NCBI RefSeq assembly: GCF_001553785.1
Contig: NZ_LOJP01000001.1
Location: forward strand, 3,620,273-3,684,272
Direction of reading: 5' to 3'
DNA: 64,000 bases
Source: Actinoplanes sp. TFC3
GTDB lineage: Bacteria > Actinomycetota > Actinomycetes > Mycobacteriales > Micromonosporaceae
Part shown: positions 25,921 to 34,180 of the stretch, one piece after another
Numbering within the stretch: the first letter of the stretch is position 1
Layout of the letters: each line of letters opens with the position of its first letter
The notes under the pieces: model-generated
The model's input: the letters and a program-made list of their open reading frames with translations, nothing else
Told to the model about the DNA's origin: nothing
The model's database searches: none
Program-made: the position numbers and the translations under genes

Positions 25921-27437
25921 TGACCGATTCCAGCCCCGGACTGCGCCGGGCCACCGACCGCCAGATCCTGGTGCCGCGCAGCGCCAAGGCGGGCCCGCTC
26001 GCGCTGCCGCCAGCCGTGCCGCAACTGGCCGAGCTCGAAGCCGTGGAGACGGTGGTCGGCGAGATCGCGGCCGCGGCCACCAACGCCACCCCGCGCAACG
26101 CCACCATCAGCTGCATCATCCCCTGCTACAACGAGCAGGAAACGATCGCCGACGTGCTGCGCAGCATCCTGGCGCAGACCCGGCTGCCCGACGTCGTGCA
26201 CGTCATCATCAACAACACCGACGACGACACCCCCGAGATTGCCCGTACGTTCGAAGGTCGCCACATCCGTACCGTCAAAGGCGAGGACTTTGTCACGACG
26301 GTGCACGTACATGACATGGGCGTCAACCCGGACAAGAAGGTCGGCGCACTCAACTACGGCTACTTCCTGTCCCGCGGGTTCGACTACATCCTGGGCGTGG
26401 ACGGCGACACGACGCTGGCCCGCGACGCCGTGGAGCGCCTCGAGCTGGAGATGACCGACGACCCGCGCATCGGCGGGCTCAGCGCCATCTACAGCATCGA
26501 CAAGAGCCGCTACAAGGGGTTGATGGCCCGCTTCCTGATCGCCGGGCAGCGCGCGCAGTTCGGCGCGTTCAACATGGACAACCTGCTGCGCGGGCGCAAC
26601 ATGGCGGTGCTCGGCGGGCAGTGCAGCCTGTTCAGCATCCGCGCGCTGGAGATGGTGATGGTCCGCCACCACCAGCAGGCGCCGTGGGTGCGCGACAGCG
26701 AGGTCGAGGACAGCAAGCTCTCGCTGCAGATCAAGGACGCCGGTTTCAGCACGAAGATCAGTGCCACGGCCCGCGCGTACGTCGGCCCGATGACCAACCT
26801 GCGAGCGTTGCACGGTCAGCAGGTCAAGTGGAACTTCGGCGCCATCGACCTGTTCTGGCCCGGCCAGCGCGGCGACAACAAGGGTCAGCCCCTGCACCCC
26901 AACCTGCGGCTGCGCTGGTACGAGAACATCTCCATGGGCTTCAACATCGCCTCGCGGCTGGGCTTCCTGCTGCTGCTGGTGGCCGCGCTGTCGATCCACG
27001 CGTTCGTGTTCAACCCGATCTGGCTGATCCCCCCGGCCGTCGCAGCCCTGCTGAACCTGCGCCTGGCCCTGGCAATGAAGGACAAGAGCGCTTCGGACAT
27101 CCTGTACGCCGCCCTGGCCTTGCCCGCCGAGATCTACATGTGGGTCCGGATGGGGCACTTCGTCTCCGCGTGGGCACAGTTCCTGGCCCAGACCGACAAG
27201 GACAACTGGGCCGCGCAGGCCAACGCCGAGAAGGGCAAAGGCTCGGCGTACGTGATGCCCTTGGTCGTCCTGCTGGCCATCACCGGCGGTGCGATCTACG
27301 CCTGGAGCCAGCAGAGCCTGGGCGTGCAGTCGGCGATCCTGTCGCTGGGCTGGCCGGTGCTCTACATCGCCACCATCGCCCAGACCGTGTTCATGGCGCG
27401 CAAGCTGGTCCGCCGGCACCGCGGTTTCGCCGTCTGA
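25920..27437 (+). CDS. Processive membrane glycosyltransferase family 2
   Basis: A 505-residue inverting GT2 of the cellulose/hyaluronan-synthase type. ISCIIPCYNEQETI at 63-76, the DxD-type DGD at 161-163 (UDP/metal), the catalytic-base ED at 263-264 (EVEDSKLSLQIKDAGF) and a QxxKW variant of QxxRW at 300-304 that holds the acceptor. Four or five C-terminal helices (330-355, 355-375, about 420-445 and 460-480) would form the polymer channel. The ATG at 25920 is used; the TTG at 25917 lies one codon upstream. Product unknown: with no PilZ domain or typical partner, beta-glucan or other polysaccharide are possible. Confidence 0.88.
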   Translation: MTDSSPGLRRATDRQILVPRSAKAGPLALPPAVPQLAELEAVETVVGEIAAAATNATPRNATISCIIPCYNEQETIADVLRSILAQTRLPDVVHVIINNTDDDTPEIARTFEGRHIRTVKGEDFVTTVHVHDMGVNPDKKVGALNYGYFLSRGFDYILGVDGDTTLARDAVERLELEMTDDPRIGGLSAIYSIDKSRYKGLMARFLIAGQRAQFGAFNMDNLLRGRNMAVLGGQCSLFSIRALEMVMVRHHQQAPWVRDSEVEDSKLSLQIKDAGFSTKISATARAYVGPMTNLRALHGQQVKWNFGAIDLFWPGQRGDNKGQPLHPNLRLRWYENISMGFNIASRLGFLLLLVAALSIHAFVFNPIWLIPPAVAALLNLRLALAMKDKSASDILYAALALPAEIYMWVRMGHFVSAWAQFLAQTDKDNWAAQANAEKGKGSAYVMPLVVLLAITGGAIYAWSQQSLGVQSAILSLGWPVLYIATIAQTVFMARKLVRRHRGFAV

Positions 27438-27444
27438 GCAGCGT

Positions 27445-27474
27445 GCCCGGCCGATCGGGCCTGATCGGCCGGGC
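27445..27474. terminator. Bidirectional hairpin between convergent genes
   Basis: A perfect 12-bp inverted repeat GCCCGGCCGATC / GATCGGCCGGGC with a 6-nt loop (GGGCCT), placed 7 bp after the glycosyltransferase stop and 15 bp after the stop of the convergent secreted protein gene. It should serve both. Confidence 0.8.
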
Positions 27475-27489
27475 AGCTCCAGCAGTGGA

Positions 27490-28530
27490 TCAGTCGACCA
27501 CGCGCGGGGCGACCCGGTCGGCTTCCTTGAGCGCCGCGGCGGCGCTGGAGTACGGGTTGTAGGAGTACGAGCGCGCCAGCGTGCCCGGCACGGTGAAGTA
27601 CTCGACCGACAGTTTTGCCGGGTCGGTGGCGATCTCGCCGCGTCCGGGCACGTCGTTGCCGTCGTCCCAGCCCCACGGCGCGTTCGCCGAGTTGGTGCCG
27701 CAGGAGTACGTACCCTTGCCGCAGTCACCGCTGGCGTCTCCGGCAAACGTGCCGAGCGAGGCGAACAGGCTGGGGTTGTTGCGCTGCGCCCACAGTCCGC
27801 CGTCGGCGAAGATATCGATCAGGGCGTACTGCACGTCGCGGTCGTTGCCGCTGGCCGGCGTCTCCGCGGTGGTCGACGGGTAGTAGATGATGCCGTCGCC
27901 GTTGATGGTGTACTGCGGGTAGGCCTTGAGCCCGTGACCCTGCGGCTGCTGCGCGGTCACCGGGTGCTGGAACGAGTCGTGCGGCGAGGACTGCAGCTGC
28001 ACGGTGCCGTCGATGCTCTCCTTGCCGTTGGTCCAGGTGCTACCCGCCGGGGTGTACGAGTAGAAGTCGGTGTGCGCCACCGTCACCATCGAGCGCAGCT
28101 TGCCGTAGTCGGTGCCGTCCTTCTCGACCGCGAGGGTGAGGCCCTCGCCGTCGTTCTCATGCTCGGTCTCGAAGAACGGGTGGTCGACCCAGTCGCGCGG
28201 GTGGAAGAAGAAGTACGTGATGAACCAATGGCTGCCGGTCTCCACCACCGAGTAGTACACGTTGGCCGCGAACGACACGTCGCCGGCCGGCGCGCGGTCC
28301 CAGTTGTTGCGCCCGTTGAGGTCGCCGTCGTAGTCGACAGCGGTCAGGTAGTCGGACTTGCCGCCCAGCGCGTGGCTGCCCGTGGCGTCGACGTCCTGGT
28401 AGTGGATGGGTGCCCAGCGCAGTGCGAGCTGGGCCCGGCTCACCGCCGCGTGCGCCGGTGCCGGCGCGACAACGCCGGCGAAGCCGAGCACTGCGCCGAG
28501 GACGGCCGCGATTCTGCCCTTGACGGACAT
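27490..28530 (-). CDS. Secreted protein of unknown function
   Basis: A 346-residue protein starting MSVKGRIAAVLGAVLGFAG with a Sec signal cleaved after AHA; the ATG at 28530 has GGGAGAA upstream. The mature domain begins VSRAQLALRWAPIHYQDVDA and contains a His/aromatic-rich core (SHWFITYFFFHPRDWVDHPF, then FETEHENDGEGLTLAVEK), which resembles Vps62-like or NPP1-like secreted folds, but the match is weak. It includes one Cys pair (CGKGTYSC). No catalytic site can be assigned. Confidence 0.6.
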   Translation of the reverse strand: MSVKGRIAAVLGAVLGFAGVVAPAPAHAAVSRAQLALRWAPIHYQDVDATGSHALGGKSDYLTAVDYDGDLNGRNNWDRAPAGDVSFAANVYYSVVETGSHWFITYFFFHPRDWVDHPFFETEHENDGEGLTLAVEKDGTDYGKLRSMVTVAHTDFYSYTPAGSTWTNGKESIDGTVQLQSSPHDSFQHPVTAQQPQGHGLKAYPQYTINGDGIIYYPSTTAETPASGNDRDVQYALIDIFADGGLWAQRNNPSLFASLGTFAGDASGDCGKGTYSCGTNSANAPWGWDDGNDVPGRGEIATDPAKLSVEYFTVPGTLARSYSYNPYSSAAAALKEADRVAPRVVD

Positions 28531-28689
28531 GTGTTCTCCCGCTGTCAAAGAGATGGACCGATCGAAATTTAGAAGATCGTTGACGGCGGGTACGTGTCCA
28601 CGGGGCGAAGAACTCGTGCATGCCATCCGGCCAAACGGGTGAGCCCCCCGGGCCCATTACCTAGACGATCGTCGATATTGCACCTCGGC

Positions 28690-28829
28690 TCCGGGAGAAG
28701 ATCGGAAATTCCGGAGGGCGGGCGGCCCGGCTGCGCATTCCGATCGTCGTGGTGGATCCGGCGGCCAGCGCCGGAGCCGGGGCGCCGGCGGCATGGGGCC
28801 TGGCTATCCCGGCCGATGACACGCGGTAG
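28690..28829 (+). pseudogene. LacI-family regulator remnant
   Basis: The plus strand reads RLRIPIVVVDPAASAGAGAP and runs to a TAG at 28827-28829. It matches the sugar-binding core string LQRLNIPVVVVDPAGGAP of the intact LacI protein at 23332. Only about 45 codons survive, so this is a fossil regulator just upstream of the importer operon. Confidence 0.55.
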
Positions 28830-28987
28830 CAGCGCGAGCCTCTGAAAGTTCCAGACGTACCTTCCGAGCCGCCCACCGCAGTTGGGAGCGATTCCACCTG
28901 TGCTGCCAGAACGCGGTCGCACCCCTTGACAGCGTGTTCGACGAAATCTACCTTGACGAAACCTCTCGATAACTTACGCATGGGTTC

Positions 28988-28998
28988 CGAAACTTTCA
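28988..28998. promoter_or_regulatory. Operator-like palindrome upstream of the carbohydrate importer
   Basis: CGAAACTTTCA matches CGAAACTTTCG with one mismatch; the core GAAACTTTC is a perfect palindrome. It ends 32 bp before the GTG of the binding-protein gene. It is related to the sites at 23299 and 42900. Confidence 0.5.
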
Positions 28999-29030
28999 GC
29001 GAAGTCAGCACTCAATGAGTGGAGACACAC

Positions 29031-30359
29031 GTGAATCCCTCCCCCCTGTCCCGCCGCTCGTTCCTCAGCCTTGTCGCGGGCACCAGCGCCGCCGCCACCC
29101 TCGCGGCGTGCGGCAGCTCGGGGCCCAGCGGACCCGGCAGCGGCGACGCCGGAGCGGCGGACTACTGGTTCCTCAGTGGACAGCCACAGGAGAACATCCG
29201 GGCCGGCGCCGTCGACCGCTTCGGCAAAGCCAACGACAACAAGATCACCTCGGCGGCGTTCCCCAACGACGCCTACAAGGCGAAGATCAAGACCGCGCTC
29301 GGTGCCGGGCAGGCACCGACGATCATCTGGGGCTGGGGTGGCGGCGGGCTCAAGAGCTACGTCGAGGCCGGGCAAGTCGAGGACCTGACGTCCTGGTTCA
29401 CGGAGAACGCCGCGGTCAAGGACCGGCTGTTCCCGGCGTCGTTCGGCCCGGCCACCATCGACAACAAGATCTACGCGATGCCGGCCGAGACCGTGCAGCC
29501 CATCGTGCTGTTCTACAACAAGGAAGTCTTCGACAAGGCCGGGGCGCAGCCGCCGCAGTCCTGGGCCGACATCATGAACCTGGTCCAGGTGTTCAACACC
29601 AAGAAGATCGCACCGTTCTCGCTGGGCGGGCAGTCGCGCTGGACCAACATGATGTGGCTGGAGTTCCTGTTCGACCGCATCGGCGGCTCCGAGGTGTTCC
29701 AGGCGGCGTTCGAGGGCGAGAAGGAAGCCTGGTCGCACCCCGCAGCCAAGGAAGCGCTGACCAAGATGCAGGACCTCATCCGCGCCGACGGCTTCGTCAA
29801 GGGCTTCTCGTCGATCGCCGCGGACACCAACGCCGACCAGGCGCTGCTGTTCACCGGCAAGGCCGCGATGATGCTGCACGGGTCGTGGACGTACCAGAGT
29901 ATGAACACTGACGGCGGGGACTTCGTCTCGGGCGGCAAGCTCGGCTACTTGACCTTCCCGCCGGTCGAGGGGGGCAAGGGCGACCCGAGTGACACCGTCG
30001 GCAACGCCGGGCAGTACCTGTCGATCTCCGCCAAGGCCAGCGCCGAGCAGAAGGCCACGGCGAAGAAGTTCTTCCAGAGCGGGGTGCTCGACGACACCGA
30101 GATCCAGCAGTGGATCGACTCCGGCGCGGTGCCCATCGTCAAGGGCACCGAAGCCAAGCTGGCCGCCTCCACGGACGCCGCGTTCCTCAAGTTCATCTAC
30201 GACACGGCCTCCGGGGCCAAGGTGTTCGCGCAGTCCTGGGACCAGGCGCTGACCCCGACCGCCGCGGAGACCCTGCTGGACACGATCGCCAAGTTCTTCC
30301 AGCTCTCCATCGGCCCCGACCAGTTCATCCAGACCATGAACGGAACGATCGGCAAGTGA
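29031..30359 (+). CDS. Carbohydrate ABC importer, solute-binding lipoprotein
   Basis: About 442 residues. The GTG at 29031 is chosen because GGAG lies 6 nt upstream; the GTG at 29019 lies before that ribosome-binding site. The signal RRSFLSLVAGTSAAATLAAC ends in a lipobox, so it is tethered outside the membrane. The body has the family-1 binding-protein fold (ENIRAGAVDRFGKANDNKI, then AKIKTALGAGQAPTIIWGWG), as in binding proteins for oligosaccharides. Overlaps the first permease by 4 bp. Likely ligand is an oligosaccharide, given the GH3 gene with a similar operator; exact sugar unknown. Confidence 0.9.
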   Translation: MNPSPLSRRSFLSLVAGTSAAATLAACGSSGPSGPGSGDAGAADYWFLSGQPQENIRAGAVDRFGKANDNKITSAAFPNDAYKAKIKTALGAGQAPTIIWGWGGGGLKSYVEAGQVEDLTSWFTENAAVKDRLFPASFGPATIDNKIYAMPAETVQPIVLFYNKEVFDKAGAQPPQSWADIMNLVQVFNTKKIAPFSLGGQSRWTNMMWLEFLFDRIGGSEVFQAAFEGEKEAWSHPAAKEALTKMQDLIRADGFVKGFSSIAADTNADQALLFTGKAAMMLHGSWTYQSMNTDGGDFVSGGKLGYLTFPPVEGGKGDPSDTVGNAGQYLSISAKASAEQKATAKKFFQSGVLDDTEIQQWIDSGAVPIVKGTEAKLAASTDAAFLKFIYDTASGAKVFAQSWDQALTPTAAETLLDTIAKFFQLSIGPDQFIQTMNGTIGK

Positions 30360-31282
30360 GCACGTTCGCTGCGCCGGCCGTACGGGCCGAGCCGGGCACT
30401 TCCGGATCGGGCGGGCGCAGCGGCCCGGTCGCCTGGATGGCGGCGCCCGCGCTGGCGATGTTCGTCGCCTTCGCCGTGGTGCCGCTGCTCGGCGTGCTCG
30501 CGCTCAGCTTCACCTCCTGGGACGGCATCCGCGACATCACCCCCTCCGGGCTGAACAGCTGGCGTGCGGTGCTGACCGATCCGCAACTGCCGCACGCCAT
30601 CGGGGTCACCTTCCTGATCATGGCGTTGTCCTGGCTCGTGCAGACCCCGCTGAGCCTGCTCATCGGCGTGTTCCTGGCCGGCCGGCAGCGCTACCGTGAG
30701 CTGCTCGCGGTGCTGTACTTCATCCCGCTGCTGCTCAGCTCGGCCGCGATCGCCATCACGTTCAAGGCGCTGCTCGACCCCAACTTCGGGCTGGGTAACG
30801 GCTTGCAGCTCGCCGTGCTGCAGCAGGACTGGCTGGGCAAGGGCCACCTCGCGGTCGGCGTGGTCGTCGCGGTGGTGTCGTGGCAGTACGTTCCGTTCCA
30901 TGCCCTGATCTATCAGGGCGGAGTGCGGCAGATCCCGGATTCGCTGTACGAGGCCGCGCAGCTCGACGGCGCCGGGCGGATCCGGCAGTTCTTCAGCATC
31001 ACCCTCCCCCAGCTCAGGTACACGATCATCACCTCGTCGACGCTGATGGTGGTCGGCTCGCTGACCTTCTTCGACCTGATCTTCGTGCTGACCGCCGGCG
31101 GCCCGGCCGACGCCACCCGGATGCTGGCCGTGGACATGTACCAGCGCGGCTTCCAGGCCACCCTGATGGGCCCGGCCAGCGTGATCGCGGTGATCCTGGT
31201 GCTCATCGGCCTCGGCCTGGCGCTGCTGCTGCGCCGCCTCGGCGGGGGCAAACCCGACGACAGCCAACTCGAAGGAGTATGA
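30356..31282 (+). CDS. Carbohydrate ABC importer, inner membrane permease 1
   Basis: A 308-residue MalF-type permease with six helices; the EAA loop (SLYEAAQLDGAGRIRQFFSI) that contacts the ATPase is present. The start is a GTG overlapping the binding protein stop (GTGA). Next gene overlaps by 4 bp (ATGA), so the operon is tightly coupled. No ATPase gene follows. Confidence 0.9.
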   Translation: MSTFAAPAVRAEPGTSGSGGRSGPVAWMAAPALAMFVAFAVVPLLGVLALSFTSWDGIRDITPSGLNSWRAVLTDPQLPHAIGVTFLIMALSWLVQTPLSLLIGVFLAGRQRYRELLAVLYFIPLLLSSAAIAITFKALLDPNFGLGNGLQLAVLQQDWLGKGHLAVGVVVAVVSWQYVPFHALIYQGGVRQIPDSLYEAAQLDGAGRIRQFFSITLPQLRYTIITSSTLMVVGSLTFFDLIFVLTAGGPADATRMLAVDMYQRGFQATLMGPASVIAVILVLIGLGLALLLRRLGGGKPDDSQLEGV

Positions 31283-32184
31283 CGGTGGCCTCCACTCTCA
31301 CCCGGGGCGGCCACCGCACCCCCGTCGTCACCGCGGATGCCACCACCCCGGCCGGCCGCCGGGTCCGTGGGCGCAACTGGTTCGGCGGCGCAGCGGCGTG
31401 GATCTGGCTCGTGCTGATCATGGTGCCGATCTACTGGATCGTCATCACCAGCCTCAAGACGCGCGGCACCTACTTCATCCAGAACCCGCTGGTGCCCCCG
31501 AGCGACCCGACCTTCGGCAACTACAAGCTGGTCGTCGAGTCGGGCTTCGTGCGCTACTTCGTCAACAGCGCCATCGTGACGGCCGGGGCGGTGCTGCCGG
31601 CCACGCTGATCTCCTTCATGGCGGCGTACGCGATCGTGCGGGCCGGCGGGCGCAGCCGGTTCCTGCGCTGGGCCAACTCGCTGTTCCTGATGGGGCTGGC
31701 TGTGCCGCTGCAGGCCACCATCATCCCGGTCTACCTGATCATCATCCGGCTGCGCATGTACGACACCCTGGCCGCGATCATCCTGCCCTCGATCGCCTTC
31801 GCCATCCCGTTGTCGGTGCTCGTCCTGTCCAATTTCGTCCGCGACGTACCCCGCGAACTGTTCGAAAGCATGCGCGTGGACGGCGCGACCGAGTGGGGCA
31901 CGCTGTGGCACCTGGCCTTCCCACTGACCCGCCCGGCGCTGGCCACCGTGATGATCTACAACGGGCTGGGCATCTGGAACGGCTTCCTGCTCCCGCTGAT
32001 CCTGACCCAGAGCCCGGATCAGCGGACCATCCCGCTGGCCCTGTGGACATTCCAGGGCCAGTTCGGCGTCAACGTGCCGGCGGTGGCCGCCTCCGTCGTG
32101 CTGACCACCATCCCGATCGTCATCCTGTACGCCATCGGCCGGCGCCAGTTGCTGAGCGGCCTGACCGCGGGCTTCAGCAAGTAG
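31279..32184 (+). CDS. Carbohydrate ABC importer, inner membrane permease 2
   Basis: A 301-residue MalG-type permease. N-terminal helix WIWLVLIMVPIYWIVITSLK, six helices, and the EAA loop PRELFESMRVDGATEWGTLW. ATG at 31279 with GAAGGAG upstream. End of the three-gene operon; the ATPase must be supplied in trans, as with MsiK in streptomycetes. Confidence 0.9.
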   Translation: MTVASTLTRGGHRTPVVTADATTPAGRRVRGRNWFGGAAAWIWLVLIMVPIYWIVITSLKTRGTYFIQNPLVPPSDPTFGNYKLVVESGFVRYFVNSAIVTAGAVLPATLISFMAAYAIVRAGGRSRFLRWANSLFLMGLAVPLQATIIPVYLIIIRLRMYDTLAAIILPSIAFAIPLSVLVLSNFVRDVPRELFESMRVDGATEWGTLWHLAFPLTRPALATVMIYNGLGIWNGFLLPLILTQSPDQRTIPLALWTFQGQFGVNVPAVAASVVLTTIPIVILYAIGRRQLLSGLTAGFSK

Positions 32185-32189
32185 CGCTC

Positions 32190-32342
32190 AGGGTTTCGCA
32201 GGGATTCCTCTCGTGCAGCGGCGAGGTCGCCAGCACCGAGACGCACACCTACGCCCTCTACACCGTGGGCGGCGGCCCGGTGCGCTCGGCCACGATCACC
32301 GTCTCGGCGAAGGTGCTCGACCTCGGCAAGCAGACGTCATGG
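32190..32342 (+). pseudogene. Gene relic between importer and dehydrogenase
   Basis: A coding-like stretch reading CSGEVASTETHTYALYTVGG then PVRSATITVSAKVLDLGKQT, without a start and soon running into low-quality sequence. The beta-strand pattern suggests the end of a secreted protein, but no family is recognised. The remaining bases to 32417 hold no gene. Confidence 0.35.
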
Positions 32343-32417
32343 CGCTCGTCATCGGCTGCGCGGCCGCGGGCCCGGAGTTCTTCGCGGGAACGGGGGCTGT
32401 GTCCGTACCGTAGGGGC

Positions 32418-33374
32418 ATGAAAATCGTGGTGCTGGATGACTATCAGCGGGTGGCGCGCACGTTCGGGGCTTTCGACACGATCGCCGGGGCCGAGGTGGT
32501 GGTGCTGCACGAGCATCTCGGCGGGCTGAACGAGGTGGCCGCGGCACTGAGCGGCGCCGAGGTCGTGGTGGCGATGCGCGAACGGACGGCGTTCCCGGCC
32601 GAGCTGTTCGACCGGCTGCCCGAGCTGCGGCTGCTGGTGACCACCGGCATGCTCAACGCCGCGATCGACCTGGCAGCAGCCACGGCGCACGGGGTCACCG
32701 TCTGCGGCACCACGATGGGCGGTTCGGCCAAGAGCTCGAACACCGCCGAGCTGACCTGGGCGTTGATCCTGGCCGTGCGCCGGCACCTGACCACCGAGGA
32801 TCGGGCGCTGCGCGACGGCCTGTGGCAGACCACCATCGGCTCCGATCTGGCCGGCAGCACGCTGGGCCTGCTCGGGCTGGGCCGGCTCGGCACCCAGGTC
32901 GCCCGCATCGGCCAGGCCTTCGACATGCGGGTCATCGCGTGGAGCGAGCACCTCACTCCCGAACGCGCCGCCGAGGTGGACGTGACCCGGGTGCCCAAGG
33001 ACGAGCTGTTCGCCACCAGCGACGTGCTGAGCATCCACCTGAAGCTCGGCGAGCGGACCACCGGGCTGGTCGGCGCGGACGAACTCGCGGCGATGAAACC
33101 CTCGGCGGTGCTGATCAACACCTCGCGCGGGCCCATCGTCGACGAAACCGCCCTGGTCACCGCGCTGACCACGGGCAGGCTCGCGGGCGCCGGGCTGGAC
33201 GTGTACGACACCGAGCCGCTGCCGCAAGGTGACCCGCTGCGCGGCGCGCCGAACACGGTGCTGCTGCCGCACCTGGGCTACGTGACCGAGGGCGCCTACC
33301 GCACCATGTTCGGGCAGGCCGTCGAGGACATCGTGGCCTGGCGCGACGGCACGCCGCTGCGGGTGCTCGACTGA
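32418..33374 (+). CDS. D-2-hydroxyacid dehydrogenase family protein
   Basis: A 318-residue protein with the NAD-binding Rossmann motif GLLGLGRLGTQVARIGQAFD, a substrate-domain TTGMLNAAID loop, the arginine of INTSRGPIVDE, the acidic relay in DVYDTEPLP and the catalytic histidine in LPHLGYVTEGAY. These are typical of the glyoxylate/phosphoglycerate dehydrogenase family, which reduces 2-oxoacids or oxidises D-2-hydroxyacids. Substrate not readable. It stands alone between two relics. Confidence 0.9.
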   Translation: MKIVVLDDYQRVARTFGAFDTIAGAEVVVLHEHLGGLNEVAAALSGAEVVVAMRERTAFPAELFDRLPELRLLVTTGMLNAAIDLAAATAHGVTVCGTTMGGSAKSSNTAELTWALILAVRRHLTTEDRALRDGLWQTTIGSDLAGSTLGLLGLGRLGTQVARIGQAFDMRVIAWSEHLTPERAAEVDVTRVPKDELFATSDVLSIHLKLGERTTGLVGADELAAMKPSAVLINTSRGPIVDETALVTALTTGRLAGAGLDVYDTEPLPQGDPLRGAPNTVLLPHLGYVTEGAYRTMFGQAVEDIVAWRDGTPLRVLD

Positions 33375-33545
33375 TCAGGCCGCCTTGCTGGCCACGGCCT
33401 TGCTGCGCGTGCCCAGCGCCTGCGCGCCGGTGATGGCGCGATCGTGCACGATGGTCAGCGACTCGTTGCCGGGCGGCGCGGACACGTCCCATCCGTGCAG
33501 GTAGCCCGTCCCGGCCACGGACAACGTACGCAGCTCGGGGGGCCG
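33375..33545 (-). pseudogene. Gene relic, C-terminal fragment
   Basis: Coding-like minus-strand frame with ELRTLSVAGTGYLHGWDVSA then NESLTIVHDRAITGAQALGT and a lysine-rich end. No start codon of its own and no domain recognised. Its last base abuts the stop of the convergent dehydrogenase. Confidence 0.3.
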
Positions 33546-33547
33546 GC

Positions 33548-34102
33548 TCAGCCGTTGAACGCGGGCAGCCCGTCGATGCTTTCGCTGTTCTTGGTGCGGC
33601 GGTACGTGGCGAGGTCCTGCGGCGACTTGCGTTCGCTCCAGCGCACCAGGGTGTCCCGATCCCCCTCGTACGCCATCAGCGGCACCGAGTAGCCGCACGA
33701 GTCGCTGACCCGGTCGACGTCGATGAACACCACGGACCGAGCGCCGTGCACGTCCGGCGGGTCGGGGAACAGGGCCAGCGCCTCGGGCCAGCCGGGGTCG
33801 GTCAGCGCCACCATCCGGCCCTTGCCGTGCAGCCGGACGATGTTGGGCGGGCCGGTGAACGCGCAGAACATCACCGTGATGCGGCCGTTGTCGGCCAGGT
33901 GTGCGGCGGTTTCGGCACCGCTGCCGTGATAGTCCAGGTAGGCCACCCGGTGCTCGTCGAGCACGCGGAAGGTGCCGTGCATGCCCTTGGGTGAGAGGTT
34001 GACGTGCCCCTCGGGGCCGGCCGGGGCGGTGGCCACGAAGAACATCGGCTGCGCTTCGATGAACAAGCGCAGCCGACCGGTGATCGCCTCATGCAGTTTC
34101 AT
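33548..34102 (-). CDS. Pyridoxamine 5'-phosphate oxidase-like (split barrel) protein
   Basis: A 184-residue protein starting MKLHEAITGRLRLFIEAQPM. Split-barrel FMN-binding features: FFVATAPAGPEGHVNLSPKG, ITVMFCAFTGPPNIVRLHGK and the C-terminal PLMAYEGDRDTLVRWSERKS. Similar actinobacterial proteins bind FMN, F420 or haem, so the cofactor is uncertain. Two members of the split-barrel family with HVNLSPKG loops act on small redox substrates. ATG at 34102. Confidence 0.85.
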   Translation of the reverse strand: MKLHEAITGRLRLFIEAQPMFFVATAPAGPEGHVNLSPKGMHGTFRVLDEHRVAYLDYHGSGAETAAHLADNGRITVMFCAFTGPPNIVRLHGKGRMVALTDPGWPEALALFPDPPDVHGARSVVFIDVDRVSDSCGYSVPLMAYEGDRDTLVRWSERKSPQDLATYRRTKNSESIDGLPAFNG

Positions 34103-34131
34103 GGTGCCAGTCTTCCCGCAGGGCGCAGCTG

Positions 34132-34175
34132 GAGCCACCCCGTCGCCGAGGGGCCTCGCGACGGGGTGGTGGCTC
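34132..34175 (-). terminator. Hairpin terminator after the dicarboxylate symporter
   Basis: GAGCCACC-CCGTCGC (34132-34146) pairs with GCGACGG-GGTGGTGGCTC (34158-34175) with a 3-nt bulge and an 11-nt loop. It lies 6 bp beyond the symporter's stop on the minus strand. Confidence 0.65.
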
Positions 34176-34180
34176 AGCGG

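Larger units (their letters stand above)
28531..29030 (+). other. Promoter region of the importer operon, with a LacI relic
   Basis: About 500 bp upstream of the binding protein gene, largely non-coding. It contains a decayed LacI fragment (28690-28829) and, close to the gene, the operator-like palindrome at 28988-28998. A second similar but weaker copy (TGAAAGTTCCA) lies near 28843. No -35/-10 pair could be fixed with confidence. Confidence 0.45.
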
